A stretch of DNA of 64,000 nucleotides from Rhizobium sp. 16-488-2b (GCF_017741815.1 NZ_JAGHMF010000017.1:124001-188000); one strand, 5' to 3'; numbered from the stretch's first letter, positions 18,025-27,513 are shown. Translations and numbers: made by a program. The notes: generated by a model from the sequence alone, not told the origin.

Positions 18025-20382
18025 ATGAACCAACGGAACCTCACCTTGCACAGCTCTCTGCCAAAAGCGCCCGACGACTCCGATTCCTTCATCGACATCG
18101 ATCGCCTGATCGCGATCCTGATGCGCCGCGTCGGCTCGATCGCGCTCTGCGTCGGGGTGACAGTGACGCTGGCGGTGATCTATCTGCTGTTCTCCACGTC
18201 GCAATATACGTCGATGACGCAGATCCTGCTCGATGACAGCATGACCAAGTACGCGCAGGACGCCACGCCGGTGGCGAACTCCCAGCAGGTCGACATGCAG
18301 ATCGCCAGCGCGGTCGAAATCCTGAAGTCCAACCAGCTCGCTTTGCGCGTCGTCGATGCCGAGAACCTGCAGGACAACGCCACCATCCTCGATCCGCCGG
18401 CCTCCCCTGTTGGCCTGATCAAGTCGGGCGTCAAGCTGCTCGCCAGCGCCGTCCTCCCCGGCCGTCCTCCGGTTTCCGAGGACGACGCCCGCGCCGGCCG
18501 CCGCCAGAAGGCCGCCGCCCTCATTCAGGAAGCAGTCGCCGTCTCGCGCGTCAACCGAAGCGCGGTTCTCGCCGTTTCGTTCCGCTCGACCGACAAGCTG
18601 CTCGCCGCCCGCATCACCAAGGCCTACGCCACCGCTTATCTGAGCGACCAGCTGAACGCCAATTTCGACGCTACCGAAAGCGCCTCCGTCTGGCTGCAGC
18701 AGCGCCTGACCGACCTGCGCGAACGCTCGCAGCAGGCAGCGCTCGAGGCCGCCAACTTCAAGGCGAAGAACGGCCTGACGTCGGCCAATGGCGAGCTCAT
18801 GTCCGAACAGCAGCTGGCCGACCTCACCAAACAGCTGATCGTTGCCCAGTCGGACGCCGCCAGCACCTCTGCCCGCTACAACCAGTTCAAGCAGATCATC
18901 GATCTCGGCCCTGAGGGTGCGGTCAACAACGCCGCCATCTCGTCCGGCCAGGCCAACAATTCCGTCATCCAGGATCTGCGCACGCGCTACATCAATGTCA
19001 GCAAGCGCGAGCAGGAAGTCACGACGAATTTCGGCGCCGATCATCCGCAGGCGGTCGCACTCCGCTCGGAAAAGGAAGATCTGACCCGTCAGATCTTCCA
19101 GGAACTGCAGCAGCTCGCTTCGAACGCCCGCAATGAATTCGAGGTTGCCCGTTCGCGCGAAGCGTCGCTGCGCCAGAACATCGATCACCTGACCGGCAAG
19201 AACTCGGAGGCCGACAAGTCCATCGTCCAGCTGAACGACTTGGAACAGCGCGCATCTGCGCTGAAGACGCTCTACGAATCCTACCTCGGCAAGTATGAAG
19301 AGGCCTCGCAGCAGCAGTCCTTCCCGATCGCCAAGGCCCGCGTGATCTCCGAAGCCGGCATCCCGGTCTCGCCGTCCAGCCCGAAGCGGACGATGACGCT
19401 CGGCCTCGCCATCGTTCTTGGCCTCATGGCCGGCGGTGGTCTGGTCGTGTTCCAGGAATTCCGCGAACGCTTCTTCCGCGTCGAAGGCGATGTCCGCACC
19501 ATTCTCGGCCTGAAGTTTCTCGGCTACCTGCCGCTGGTCGGCAAGCCGCCGCGCGAACGGAAGATCTTCCGAAACCCGAGCCAGCTCGCCCCTGAGCCCG
19601 GAGATCCTGTCGGTGACGATGGCGCCACCTTCGAGCGCATCATGCGTGTCGTTCTCGAAGCGCCGCGCTCGGTCTTCGCCGAAACGCTCCGCAACGCCAA
19701 GCTTGCCAGCGACGTCATGTTCCAGGGTCGCTCCGACCGCGTCATCGGCGTCGTCTCGGCGATGCCGGGAGAAGGCAAATCGACGACGGCCGCCAACTTC
19801 GCGGCACTGCTCGCCTCAAGCGGCAAGCGCACGCTCCTCATCGACGCCGACCTTCGCAATCCGGGCCTGACCCGCATGCTGAAGACACCGCCGCAGCATG
19901 GCCTCGTCGAAGCCGTTCTGGGTGAAATCCCGTGGGCCGGCGCCGTGAAGGTCGATCCGACCACCAAGCTCGCGATCCTGCCCGTCATCTCCAATGACAA
20001 CCTGATGCACACCAGCGAACTGCTGGCCTCGCAGGGCATGTTCAATCTGATGGAAAACGCCCGCAAGATGTTTGACTACATCGTTGTCGACCTTGCGCCA
20101 CTCGGCCCTGTTATCGACGCCAAGGCCTTCGCGCCGCAGGTTGACGGCTTCCTGTTCGTCACCGAATGGGGTGCGACGCCCACCAACCTGGTGCGCGACG
20201 TGTTGAACGCCGAGCCGCAGATCAAGTCGAAGATCCTTGGTGTGATCCTCAACAAGACCGACATGGCCGAACTCGGCAAGTTCACCAACTTCGGCGGCAC
20301 CGAGCGGTACCGCCACAAGTACACGAGCTACTACACCGAAGAGACGCCGAAGATGCGGGAAACCGCCGAAGCGGACGCTTAA
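18025..20382 (+). CDS. exoP: Exopolysaccharide co-polymerase and BY-kinase ExoP
   Basis: Inner-membrane chain-length regulator and autokinase of 785 residues, nearly identical in length to S. meliloti ExoP. Order: Wzz domain with first membrane helix about 38-60, long periplasmic coiled coil (about 200-440), second membrane helix about 458-480, then a cytoplasmic kinase with Walker A MPGEGKSTTAA near 578-588, Walker A' LLIDADLRNPG near 605-615 and a tyrosine cluster (RYRHKYTSYYTEE) close to the C-terminus. Its autophosphorylation governs polymer length with ExoQ. The ATG at 18025 fits this length; an upstream in-frame start at 17962 lies within exoO. Its TAA overlaps the stop of a convergent phosphatase gene. 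Confidence 0.96.
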   Translation: MNQRNLTLHSSLPKAPDDSDSFIDIDRLIAILMRRVGSIALCVGVTVTLAVIYLLFSTSQYTSMTQILLDDSMTKYAQDATPVANSQQVDMQIASAVEILKSNQLALRVVDAENLQDNATILDPPASPVGLIKSGVKLLASAVLPGRPPVSEDDARAGRRQKAAALIQEAVAVSRVNRSAVLAVSFRSTDKLLAARITKAYATAYLSDQLNANFDATESASVWLQQRLTDLRERSQQAALEAANFKAKNGLTSANGELMSEQQLADLTKQLIVAQSDAASTSARYNQFKQIIDLGPEGAVNNAAISSGQANNSVIQDLRTRYINVSKREQEVTTNFGADHPQAVALRSEKEDLTRQIFQELQQLASNARNEFEVARSREASLRQNIDHLTGKNSEADKSIVQLNDLEQRASALKTLYESYLGKYEEASQQQSFPIAKARVISEAGIPVSPSSPKRTMTLGLAIVLGLMAGGGLVVFQEFRERFFRVEGDVRTILGLKFLGYLPLVGKPPRERKIFRNPSQLAPEPGDPVGDDGATFERIMRVVLEAPRSVFAETLRNAKLASDVMFQGRSDRVIGVVSAMPGEGKSTTAANFAALLASSGKRTLLIDADLRNPGLTRMLKTPPQHGLVEAVLGEIPWAGAVKVDPTTKLAILPVISNDNLMHTSELLASQGMFNLMENARKMFDYIVVDLAPLGPVIDAKAFAPQVDGFLFVTEWGATPTNLVRDVLNAEPQIKSKILGVILNKTDMAELGKFTNFGGTERYRHKYTSYYTEETPKMRETAEADA

Positions 20383-21128
20383 GTCGAGAAAAGGCGTACC
20401 TCGCCCTGCCATAACCGCGCGACAGTCAACCTGTCGCTGCGGTAGGCGCCGGTGTCGAGGTTGAGCCGCATCTCCTGCACGTCGGGCTGATCGACCGGCG
20501 TGTGTCCGTGAACGATGAGCTTCGGCAGCGGCAGATCGCTTTCGAAGAAGCGGTGGCGGATGAAAACCAGATCGTCATCCTGCTGATTGTCGATCGACCG
20601 CGCCGGATCGATGCCGGCATGCACGAAAAGCACCGCCGGCGTGTCGATCAGGATCGGCAGAGAGCGCAGAAACTCGATATGCGCTTTCGGCAAAGAATCG
20701 CGGATGAATGCATCGCGCTTCGACGCCGTGCGGAACAGCCCCGGCATCTGGTTGGGATCGATGCCGTAGGAATGCAGCAGCGCATCCGCGCCGGTCATCA
20801 TCCAGCTGTCGTAGGACATCTTGCCGTCGATATAGTCGAGCATCATCATTTCATGATTGCCCGTCAGGCTGATGCGATCGAAATCCTCAGGCACCGGCTG
20901 CATCAGGTACGAAATCACCTGCGCCGAGGCCGGCCCGCGATCGATATAGTCACCGAGCGTGATGATGAGCTTGCGCCCCGGCAGGCGCGATGCATCGTCG
21001 AAAATCGCCTGCTCGGCCTGTCGCAAAAGATCGAGCCTGCCGTGAATGTCCCCAATCGCGTAGATCGGCATATCGCCGGGATCGAGCTGGAGCCGTGTGC
21101 GAGGGTTCGACGGCATATGGTACCTCAT
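20379..21128 (-). CDS. PPP-family metallophosphatase (serine/threonine phosphatase or ApaH-like)
   Basis: Soluble metallophosphoesterase of 249 residues with the full PPP signature: GDIHG (about 27-31), GDYIDRG (about 58-64), GNHE (about 92-95), HAGID and HGHTP histidines further on. Such enzymes act on phosphoproteins or on dinucleoside polyphosphates, and the sequence alone does not decide. It is convergent with exoP, sharing a TTAA at the stop codons, which invites the idea that it opposes ExoP autophosphorylation; this is only inference. The start could also be the ATG at 21116; neither has a strong ribosome-binding site. Confidence 0.85.
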   Translation of the reverse strand: MRYHMPSNPRTRLQLDPGDMPIYAIGDIHGRLDLLRQAEQAIFDDASRLPGRKLIITLGDYIDRGPASAQVISYLMQPVPEDFDRISLTGNHEMMMLDYIDGKMSYDSWMMTGADALLHSYGIDPNQMPGLFRTASKRDAFIRDSLPKAHIEFLRSLPILIDTPAVLFVHAGIDPARSIDNQQDDDLVFIRHRFFESDLPLPKLIVHGHTPVDQPDVQEMRLNLDTGAYRSDRLTVARLWQGEVRLFST

Positions 21129-21256
21129 GCTGCATTATGTCATGGGTCGCGAGGGCAGCGCCTTTCATTCAGGCAGCGGCAAACACGACCCAAGACAGCG
21201 CCCACGCGGGCAATGGAATGTCAGTAACACTCTTATTTCTTAAAAAACACGCGCTA

Positions 21257-21281
21257 TCTTCGCGCAGCAACCCCGCGAAGA
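21257..21281 (-). terminator. Hairpin downstream of the Rrf2 regulator gene
   Basis: Eight-base stem TCTTCGCG/CGCGAAGA with a nine-base loop. On the minus strand it is followed within about ten bases by a run of six T (GTGTTTTTT), so it fits a rho-independent terminator for the gene ending at 21390. Confidence 0.55.
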
Positions 21282-21389
21282 CCATCCCCTCACCATATAG
21301 TGAGCATCCTATGAATCGACAGCACGTCATGGGACAGGTCGCATGGCCGAAATCATCGGAAATTGGAGTGTGGTGCGAAACGCCGTCCC

Positions 21390-21857
21390 TCAGGCGACCG
21401 ACATCGGCGCTGTCTCGTCGCTCTCGGTCCACTTGTTGTTGTTGCCGGATGCCACGAACTGCTCGAGCGTCATGTTGTCGAGGATGTCGGCAATCGCGTC
21501 GCGCACATTGGTCATCGACCGGCGCACCTGACAGGTCTCGGGATCGGAACAGTCGTCGCAGGCTTCAAACGCAGTGCGGCTTGCGCAGCGGATCGGGGCG
21601 AGCGGACCGTCGAGCGTGCGGATCACATGACCGATGCGGATTTCGGATGCCGGCCGCGACAGCGAGTAGCCACCGCCCGGCCCCTTCTTCGAGCGAAGGA
21701 TGCCGACATTGCGCAGTTCGAGGAGGATGGTGTCGAGGAACTTCTTCGGAATATTGTTGCGGGCCGCCACATCGTTGATGAACGCGGTTTCGCCCGGTGC
21801 GAGCCGTGCGAGATCAACCAATGCCTTCAGGCCGTATTTTCCTTTTTTCGTCAGCAT
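21390..21857 (-). CDS. Rrf2-family transcriptional regulator, Cys-rich type
   Basis: DNA-binding protein of 155 residues. It starts MLTKKGKYGLKALVDLARL, has the winged-helix signature ARNNIPKKFLDTILLELRNVGIL and the GPGGGYSLSR wing. A cluster of four cysteines follows (C-x9-C-x2-C-x5-C, about residues 90-109), like IscR/RirA/NsrR-type members that carry an iron-sulfur cluster, so it may sense iron, redox or cysteine status. An in-frame start at 21938 exists, but the family always begins at the chosen ATG. Target genes are not evident; it is transcribed alone. Confidence 0.88.
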   Translation of the reverse strand: MLTKKGKYGLKALVDLARLAPGETAFINDVAARNNIPKKFLDTILLELRNVGILRSKKGPGGGYSLSRPASEIRIGHVIRTLDGPLAPIRCASRTAFEACDDCSDPETCQVRRSMTNVRDAIADILDNMTLEQFVASGNNNKWTESDETAPMSVA

Positions 21858-21970
21858 TCCGACTACCTTACGCTCCTCACGTGATCCCCTATCCGGCAGG
21901 GCATAGCGCCGAATCCGTGAAGAGACAACAAATGACATCGTTTATAGAGTATATATGGCGAAGTGTTGCC

Positions 21971-22243
21971 CTATGGCCCCTCGGAAGACGGCCTATTTAC
22001 GGCTGGAGGCGACGTCGCGGCACCTGGATTGGGGCCATCGCTCTTGAAAACGGCAAAAGCGAGCGCGATCATCGCGATCACGAAGGCGGCCGCACCGATC
22101 AGCGCCCATGCCGAAAGCCTGCGGCCTTCGCTGAGCATGCGCTCTTCCCTGTCATCCAGACGACCGGGCTTGTCAGCGGCCTGATCCGCCGAACGTTGAT
22201 TGGCCAGACGTTGATCGTTCCGGCGATCGTCATGATCCGCCAT
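21971..22243 (-). CDS. Small single-pass membrane protein, hypothetical
   Basis: 90 residues with a very hydrophilic, Asp/Arg-rich N-terminal half, one clear transmembrane helix (about 46-68, WALIGAAAFVIAMIALAFAVF) and a Pro/Ser-rich tail. GGAG lies about eight bases before the ATG. No family recognised. It shares its strand with the small gene at 22275 and the NAD synthetase, so it may belong to one transcript. Coding potential is supported by the sharp hydrophobic segment and ribosome-binding site only. Confidence 0.6.
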   Translation of the reverse strand: MADHDDRRNDQRLANQRSADQAADKPGRLDDREERMLSEGRRLSAWALIGAAAFVIAMIALAFAVFKSDGPNPGAATSPPAVNRPSSEGP

Positions 22244-22274
22244 ATCGCATCTCCAGCGGGTTCCGCGCCGGTGG

Positions 22275-22484
22275 TCAGATCAACGGATCACGACCCTGCG
22301 CGATGCTCCGGTTGAGCTCTTCGGCGATATCGCGCGCGTCCTCCCTGGAAAGCCCGACCAGGTCGCGCCCGTCGCTTGCCGCCGGCAGCGCGGTCATCGA
22401 ATCCACGACCGTCCACCGCCCCGAGGGCTCGCGCCGGATCTCGTAACGCAACGGTTCGTCAGGACCATCACACTCCACGAGCAT
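22275..22484 (-). CDS. Small conserved-looking hypothetical protein
   Basis: 69-residue acidic soluble protein (MLVECDGPDEPLRYEI... with LSREDARDIAEELNRSI, a predicted helix near the C-terminus). A GGAGG precedes the ATG by three bases, which is short but acceptable. Located between the NAD synthetase gene and the small membrane protein, same strand. No function can be assigned. Confidence 0.6.
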   Translation of the reverse strand: MLVECDGPDEPLRYEIRREPSGRWTVVDSMTALPAASDGRDLVGLSREDARDIAEELNRSIAQGRDPLI

Positions 22485-22556
22485 CTACCTCCGTAAGCTA
22501 TGCTCTCTTATGTGTGCCACCGGCACGCTTCGGCAAGGATGCCGCCGCCAACTCCG

Positions 22557-24608
22557 TCAGTTCACGACGTCGGGAACGTTGGCCTTCAGCTCCTTGATCC
22601 AGATCCGCGCATTGCCATCGGACGGGGCGCGCCAGTCGCCGCGCGGCGAAAGCGAACCGCCCGAGGTGACCTTCGGCCCGTTCGGCGAGGCCGAGCGCTT
22701 GAACTGGCTGATGGTGAAGAAGCGGAACAGGAACGTTTCCATCCACTTCTTGATCACGGGAAGATCGAAGGCGCGGCGCTTGTCCTCGGGGAAATGCGGC
22801 GGCCAGACACCGGCGTCGACATCTTTCCAGGCGGAATAAGCAAGGAAAGCCACCTTCGACGGACGCAGCCCGAAACGGGTGGTGTAGAACAGCGCGAAGT
22901 CGTGCAGATCGTACGGGCCGATCTTGTCTTCCGTGCTCTGCATCACGCCGTTCTCGTCGGCGGGAACGAGTTCCGGCGAGATCAGCGTGCCCAGAATGCG
23001 CTCCAGCGTCGCCTTGGCATCGGCGTCGAAATCGCCGGTGCGGATGACCCAACGGATGAGGTGCTGGATAAGCGTCTTCGGCACGGAAGCATTGACATTA
23101 TAATGGCTCATCTGGTCGCCGACCCCATAGGTCGACCACCCCAGACCGATTTCCGACAGGTCGCCGGTGCCAAGCACCAGCGCATTGCGCTGGTTGGCGG
23201 CGCGGAACAGGAAGTCGGTGCGCAGACCCGCCTGCACGTTCTCGAAGGTCACGTCATAGACCGGCTGCCCGCCGGAGAACGGATGCTTGAGATCCCGCAG
23301 CAACTGCAGCGCCAGCGGCTTGATATCGATCTCTTCCGCCGTCACCCCGATGCTGCGCATCAGCGCCCAGGCGTTCGACTTGGTCTCGTCGCCAGTGGCA
23401 AAGCCCGGCATGGTGAAGCACAAGATATCGGAACGCGGCCAGCCGAGCTTGTCATAGGCGCGCGCCGCCACCAGCAGCGCATGCGTGGAATCAAGCCCGC
23501 CCGAGATGCCCAGGCAAAGCCGCTTGATCCCCGTCGAGCGCAGACGCTTCATCAGGCCCTGCACCTGGATGTTGAAGGTCTCGTAGCAATCCTGATCCAG
23601 CCGGCTCTCGTCAGCAGGCACGAACGGGAAGCGCGCGACATCACGCTCCAGCCCGATATCGTCCTGCGGCGCCTGGAACTGGAAGCCGATACGCCGGAAC
23701 GCGCGATCCGGCGTCAGGTTGAGCGTCGCGGCGTCGTTGAAGGTCCCGGTGCGCAAACGCTCCAGCCGCAGCCGCTCGACATCGATATCGGCAACGCACA
23801 TCTGCGACGTCATCGGGAAACGCTCGGTCTCCGATAGCATCGAGCCAAGCTCGTAGATGCAGGCCTGTCCGTCCCACGCCAGATCCGTCGTCGATTCCCC
23901 CGGCCCCGCGGCCGAATAGATGTAGGCGGACAGGCTGCGCGACGATTGCGAGGCGCAGAGCAGCTTGCGGGTTTCCGCCTTGCCGACGGTGATGTTGCTG
24001 GCCGACAGGTTGGTCAGGATGAGCGCACCGCCGAGCGCACCGAAATCGCTCGGCGCGGCGGGCGCCCAGAGATCCTCGCAGATCTCGATATGGAAGGTGA
24101 AATCGGGCCGATCCTCGGCCGCGAAGATCATGTCGATACCAAAAGGCACGGTCTCGCCGGCGACCCGGATAGCCTGGCCGCGCACGGTGCGCCCGGACGC
24201 AAACCAGCGCTTCTCGTAGAATTCGCGATAATTGGGCAGATGCACCTTCGGTACGACGCCGAGGATGCGGCCGGCGTGAATGGCAATGGCGCAGTTATAA
24301 AGCCGCCCCTCGTGCTGCAGCGGCGCCCCCACCAGGAGAACCGGGGTCAGTGCCGCGCTGGCGGCGACGATCTCGGCGATCGACGCATCCACCGCCTTCA
24401 GAAGCGCGTCCTGTCCAAGGAGGTCGTCGATGGAATAGCCGGAGATTCCAAGCTCCGGAAACACCATCAGGCCGACGCCCTGCTGATGGCCTTGCCGCGC
24501 CATATCCAGCGTCGCCTTCGAATTGAAATCAGGATCGCCGACCTCGCAGATCGGCGTGCAAGCCGCCACGCGGACAAATCCCTGATCATAGACCGAATAG
24601 AAATTCAC
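22557..24608 (-). CDS. nadE: Glutamine-dependent NAD+ synthetase
   Basis: Two-domain enzyme of 683 residues that converts deamido-NAD to NAD using glutamine, the last step of NAD synthesis. The N-terminal glutaminase/nitrilase triad is visible as E52 (VFPELG), K121 (VVPKVHLPN) and C177 (IEICEDLW). The C-terminal synthetase has the PP-loop [15 protein letters not shown] and [16 protein letters not shown]. The GTG start at 24608 is chosen because CTGGAGG lies five bases upstream and gives triad numbering close to that of the mycobacterial enzyme; a longer frame from 24638 has no support. It faces the divergent transhydrogenase-like gene across 269 bp. Confidence 0.96.
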   Translation of the reverse strand: MNFYSVYDQGFVRVAACTPICEVGDPDFNSKATLDMARQGHQQGVGLMVFPELGISGYSIDDLLGQDALLKAVDASIAEIVAASAALTPVLLVGAPLQHEGRLYNCAIAIHAGRILGVVPKVHLPNYREFYEKRWFASGRTVRGQAIRVAGETVPFGIDMIFAAEDRPDFTFHIEICEDLWAPAAPSDFGALGGALILTNLSASNITVGKAETRKLLCASQSSRSLSAYIYSAAGPGESTTDLAWDGQACIYELGSMLSETERFPMTSQMCVADIDVERLRLERLRTGTFNDAATLNLTPDRAFRRIGFQFQAPQDDIGLERDVARFPFVPADESRLDQDCYETFNIQVQGLMKRLRSTGIKRLCLGISGGLDSTHALLVAARAYDKLGWPRSDILCFTMPGFATGDETKSNAWALMRSIGVTAEEIDIKPLALQLLRDLKHPFSGGQPVYDVTFENVQAGLRTDFLFRAANQRNALVLGTGDLSEIGLGWSTYGVGDQMSHYNVNASVPKTLIQHLIRWVIRTGDFDADAKATLERILGTLISPELVPADENGVMQSTEDKIGPYDLHDFALFYTTRFGLRPSKVAFLAYSAWKDVDAGVWPPHFPEDKRRAFDLPVIKKWMETFLFRFFTISQFKRSASPNGPKVTSGGSLSPRGDWRAPSDGNARIWIKELKANVPDVVN

Positions 24609-24877
24609 GAATGCCTCCAGCAGCCAAGCGCTTCGCAAGGATCATTACATCCAAATGCGGCAGCGCAAAACCGCATCTCTTTGCAATGCTGCCCCCTGCC
24701 GGGCTCATTCTTGCAAACTTCTGGAACATGTCTCAACCGGAATTTCACCTGAAGTTGTACACATCGCGAATATATCGCGATCATCGGTGAAAAATTACAA
24801 AACTGTCATAAAACCATGAGGTCAGCGCCCTATAGCGACCGCGCGCGCCCTTCGGTTTTTCACCAACAGAGTTCTGA

Positions 24878-25966
24878 ATGCCAAACCTCGCTCCCGTCCA
24901 CGCTGGACTGCTCCGGGAAACTGTGCCCGGCGAGCGGCGCGTGGTGTTGACGCCCGAGGATGTCGGCAGCCTATCGGCACGCCTGACCATCAGCTTCGAA
25001 CGCGGCTGCGGCACGGCCGCTGGCTACGAGGATGAGGCCTATATCGCTGCAGGCGCACAGCCCGCCAACCGCGAGACGATCGCGCGCGACTGCAATCTCC
25101 TAGTCAGCATCCGCAAACCGCTGGACGTGCGCGGCTTCGCCGGATCCCCGACCCTGATCTTCCTCGGCTCCCCGCTTGACGCCAGCGAGCCGGTAACCCG
25201 CAGCCTCCTGCTCGACCTCGCGCGCCTTGAAGGTATTGCGGACGCCGGCAGCATGGACGTGGCGACACGACAGGCGACCATTTGCGGCCATGCCGCGGTT
25301 CTCGAAGGCGCCCGTCAACTCGGCATCGGCCACCCGATGCTTGTCATGGACGGCTCCCAGGCGCGTCCGGTCAAGATGGCGGCGCTTGGCGCCGGCGCGG
25401 CCGCCATGCAGGCGATCGCCACGGCCAAGCGCCTCGGTGCCCTCACCTATCTCTTCGGCTTCACGGACGACGAACGCGAACGAGCAGAGACATTGGGCGC
25501 GAAATTCGTGACGATGGATTCGGCACTCAGGCATTCGCGCGCCTCTACAGGCGACGCCCTGATCGCCGCCAGCCGCAAGCAACTTGCCGGCCAGCTCCGC
25601 GAAATGCAGCTAATCGTGTCCAGCGCTGGCGGCGCGGTCGACACTGCACCGATTCTGATCGACGACGCATCGCTTCCACTCCTGACGACCGGCACCGTTA
25701 TCATCGATCTCGAAGTCGCCGCCGGCGGCAACTGCGCGATGACCAAGGCGGACGAAATCGTCGCCCGTAACGGCATCAGAATTCTCGGAACGACTACTTT
25801 AGCGAGTGTCGACGCACACCAATCCAGCCGCCTGTTCAGCGAAGGCGTGCGCAGGCTGCTGGAGCGCGTGACGACACCAGACGGCCGCCTGCGAATTGAC
25901 GGCAGAGACCTGCTGACCAGCCACCTCAGTGGCGAGCGATTCGCAGGCGTGAGCGCCGCGTCATGA
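24878..25966 (+). CDS. Alanine dehydrogenase/NAD(P) transhydrogenase alpha-like protein, orphan
   Basis: 362-residue soluble protein of the AlaDh/PntA superfamily. The N-terminus has GERRVVLTPEDVGSL, followed by SIRKPLD (lysine of the substrate site). The nucleotide-binding loop reads ALGAGAAAMQAIATAKRLGA, close to the family GAGVAGL pattern but with alanines replacing the usual V-A-G-L. No membrane domain and no pntB follow, unlike real transhydrogenase operons. Either a stand-alone dehydrogenase or a diverged PntA copy; position divergent from nadE suggests a link to NAD metabolism, by inference only. Confidence 0.75.
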   Translation: MPNLAPVHAGLLRETVPGERRVVLTPEDVGSLSARLTISFERGCGTAAGYEDEAYIAAGAQPANRETIARDCNLLVSIRKPLDVRGFAGSPTLIFLGSPLDASEPVTRSLLLDLARLEGIADAGSMDVATRQATICGHAAVLEGARQLGIGHPMLVMDGSQARPVKMAALGAGAAAMQAIATAKRLGALTYLFGFTDDERERAETLGAKFVTMDSALRHSRASTGDALIAASRKQLAGQLREMQLIVSSAGGAVDTAPILIDDASLPLLTTGTVIIDLEVAAGGNCAMTKADEIVARNGIRILGTTTLASVDAHQSSRLFSEGVRRLLERVTTPDGRLRIDGRDLLTSHLSGERFAGVSAAS

Positions 25967-26307
25967 CCGAAGGACAACTGTAACTCGGTCATATTATTGC
26001 ACCGCAGCACGACAGACGTGCATAAGCATTCCGCCATATACTATTGAGATGGTTCGATTTTTAAGATCGAGCCATCGCCGACCCGTTGCCGCCGTCACAA
26101 AAGTTGCCTTTCTGCAACACCATCTTTTTGCATCGCAAATATAACGAATTATGACTGTATCTGTAATTGATACATTTAAGCCAAAATGTAATTTGCCGGC
26201 CACGGAGACATCACGTCCCCGTGAGGGCTTGCTTTTAAATTGGGGTAGGTAGGGCCGTTTTCGGCAACAGTGACCTGTGCCCAATCCTAAATAGATTGGA
26301 CTCAACT
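25967..26307 (+). promoter_or_regulatory. Long AT-rich leader region of the porin gene
   Basis: 341 bp without a gene. It contains the hairpin at 26048-26076 (listed separately), an AT-rich segment (26100-26190) likely to hold the porin promoter, and a probable 5' leader with a small stem (CACGG/CCGTG around 26199-26222). A long leader is common for highly expressed outer membrane proteins under small-RNA control, but no specific small-RNA site can be seen by eye. Confidence 0.4.
26048..26076 (+). terminator. Hairpin between the PntA-like gene and the porin
   Basis: An 11-bp stem, GATGGTTCGAT against ATCGAGCCATC with one wobble pair, and a loop of TTTTAAG. It sits 82 bp after the upstream stop. 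There is no T-run after the stem, so it may be a weak terminator or an operator-like palindrome. Confidence 0.4.
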
Positions 26308-27351
26308 ATGACTATTCGTATGATGCTCATCAGCTCGGCAGCGGCTCTCGCCGCCGTATCGGGCGCTCAGGCTGCAGACGCTATCGTCGCTGCTGAACCG
26401 GAAGCTGTAGAATACGTTCGCGTTTGCGACGCTTACGGCACCGGCTACTTCTACATCCCGGGCACGGAAACCTGCCTCAAGGTCAGCGGTTACATCCGTA
26501 CCCAGATCAACGCCGGCCCGAACGCCAGCGCATCAACCGCTGGCGGCACCTCGGTTGCCAACCGTTCGGACTGGGACATGTACACCCGCGGTCAGGTTCA
26601 GTTCACCGCCAAGAGCGACACTGAATACGGCCCGCTCACCGGCGTCATCGTTCTGCAGGCGAATGCCGACAACGCTTCCTCGCAGGCTACTGTCCTCGAC
26701 TCCGCTTACATCGACATCGCCGGCATCCGCGCTGGTCTGTTCTACAGCTGGTGGGACGATGGTCTCTCGGGCGAAACCGATGACCTCGGCTCTGGCAAGA
26801 CCCTGCACAACTCGCTGCGTTACCAGTACGAAGCTGACGGCTTCTACGCTGGCATCAGCGTCGACGAGCTGGAAGACAGCCTCTACAAGACCGGCGAACG
26901 CTCCAACAACTTTGGCGTTGCAGTTGGCGTCGGCGGCAAGGCTGGTATCTTCACGTACCAGATCACCGCTGGCTACGACACCGACAACGAAGAAGGCGCT
27001 GTTCGCGCCATGGGTACCGTTGCAATCGGTCCTGGCGTTCTCGGCCTCGCAGGCATCTACTCCTCGAACCTGAACGCTTACTACAGCCAGGCCGAATGGG
27101 TATTCGCTGCTGAGTACGCCATCAAGGCGACCGACAAGCTGAAGATCACGCCTGCCGTTCAGTACTACAACAACTACCTGCCGGTCAGCGGCAACACCGC
27201 CTTCACCAACAACGACGCTTGGAAGGTTGGTCTGACGGTTGATTACCAGATCGTTGACAACTTCTACGCTAAGGCAACCGTCAACTATCTCGATGCCGAC
27301 AATGCCAAGGACGTAACGACGGGCTTCTTCCGCCTGCAGCGCGCGTTCTAA
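26308..27351 (+). CDS. ropA: Outer membrane porin, RopA/Omp2 family
   Basis: Beta-barrel general porin of 347 residues. Signal peptide MTIRMMLISSAAALAAVSGAQA, then the family start AEPEAVEYVRVCDAYGTGYFYIPGTETCLKVSGYI and many alternating amphipathic strands, ending in aromatic FRLQRAF as outer membrane proteins do. Codon use (GCT, CGT, GTT, TCC) differs clearly from neighbouring genes, a sign of very high expression. The ATG at 26308 starts the signal peptide; a TTG 12 bp upstream was rejected. Rhizobia carry several paralogues, so the number is not assigned. Confidence 0.95.
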   Translation: MTIRMMLISSAAALAAVSGAQAADAIVAAEPEAVEYVRVCDAYGTGYFYIPGTETCLKVSGYIRTQINAGPNASASTAGGTSVANRSDWDMYTRGQVQFTAKSDTEYGPLTGVIVLQANADNASSQATVLDSAYIDIAGIRAGLFYSWWDDGLSGETDDLGSGKTLHNSLRYQYEADGFYAGISVDELEDSLYKTGERSNNFGVAVGVGGKAGIFTYQITAGYDTDNEEGAVRAMGTVAIGPGVLGLAGIYSSNLNAYYSQAEWVFAAEYAIKATDKLKITPAVQYYNNYLPVSGNTAFTNNDAWKVGLTVDYQIVDNFYAKATVNYLDADNAKDVTTGFFRLQRAF

Positions 27352-27357
27352 TAATCT

Positions 27358-27420
27358 TCGGGCGCCACTCTTCGATCACGCCGGGTCTTTTGATCCGGCG
27401 TGGACGGGAATGGCGCCCGA
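27358..27420 (+). terminator. Nested double hairpin after the porin gene
   Basis: Inner stem CACGCCGG/CCGGCGTG (27377-27384 with 27395-27402) inside an outer stem TCGGGCGCCA/TGGCGCCCGA (27358-27367 with 27411-27420). It starts 6 bp after the stop. Such a strong structure probably stops transcription and protects the abundant porin mRNA. Confidence 0.75.
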
Positions 27421-27513
27421 TTCAGAAGTTTCTGATCAGATTGACCTCCGATCAGTTTACGGAAGGTGGCGCGGTTTCCCTGCTGAGCCACCTTTTGCTA
27501 TTGGTTGAATGGA

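Noticed and set aside
22500..23837. 445-codon plus-strand frame opposite nadE
   Set aside because: Antisense shadow of a gene whose catalytic residues are all visible.
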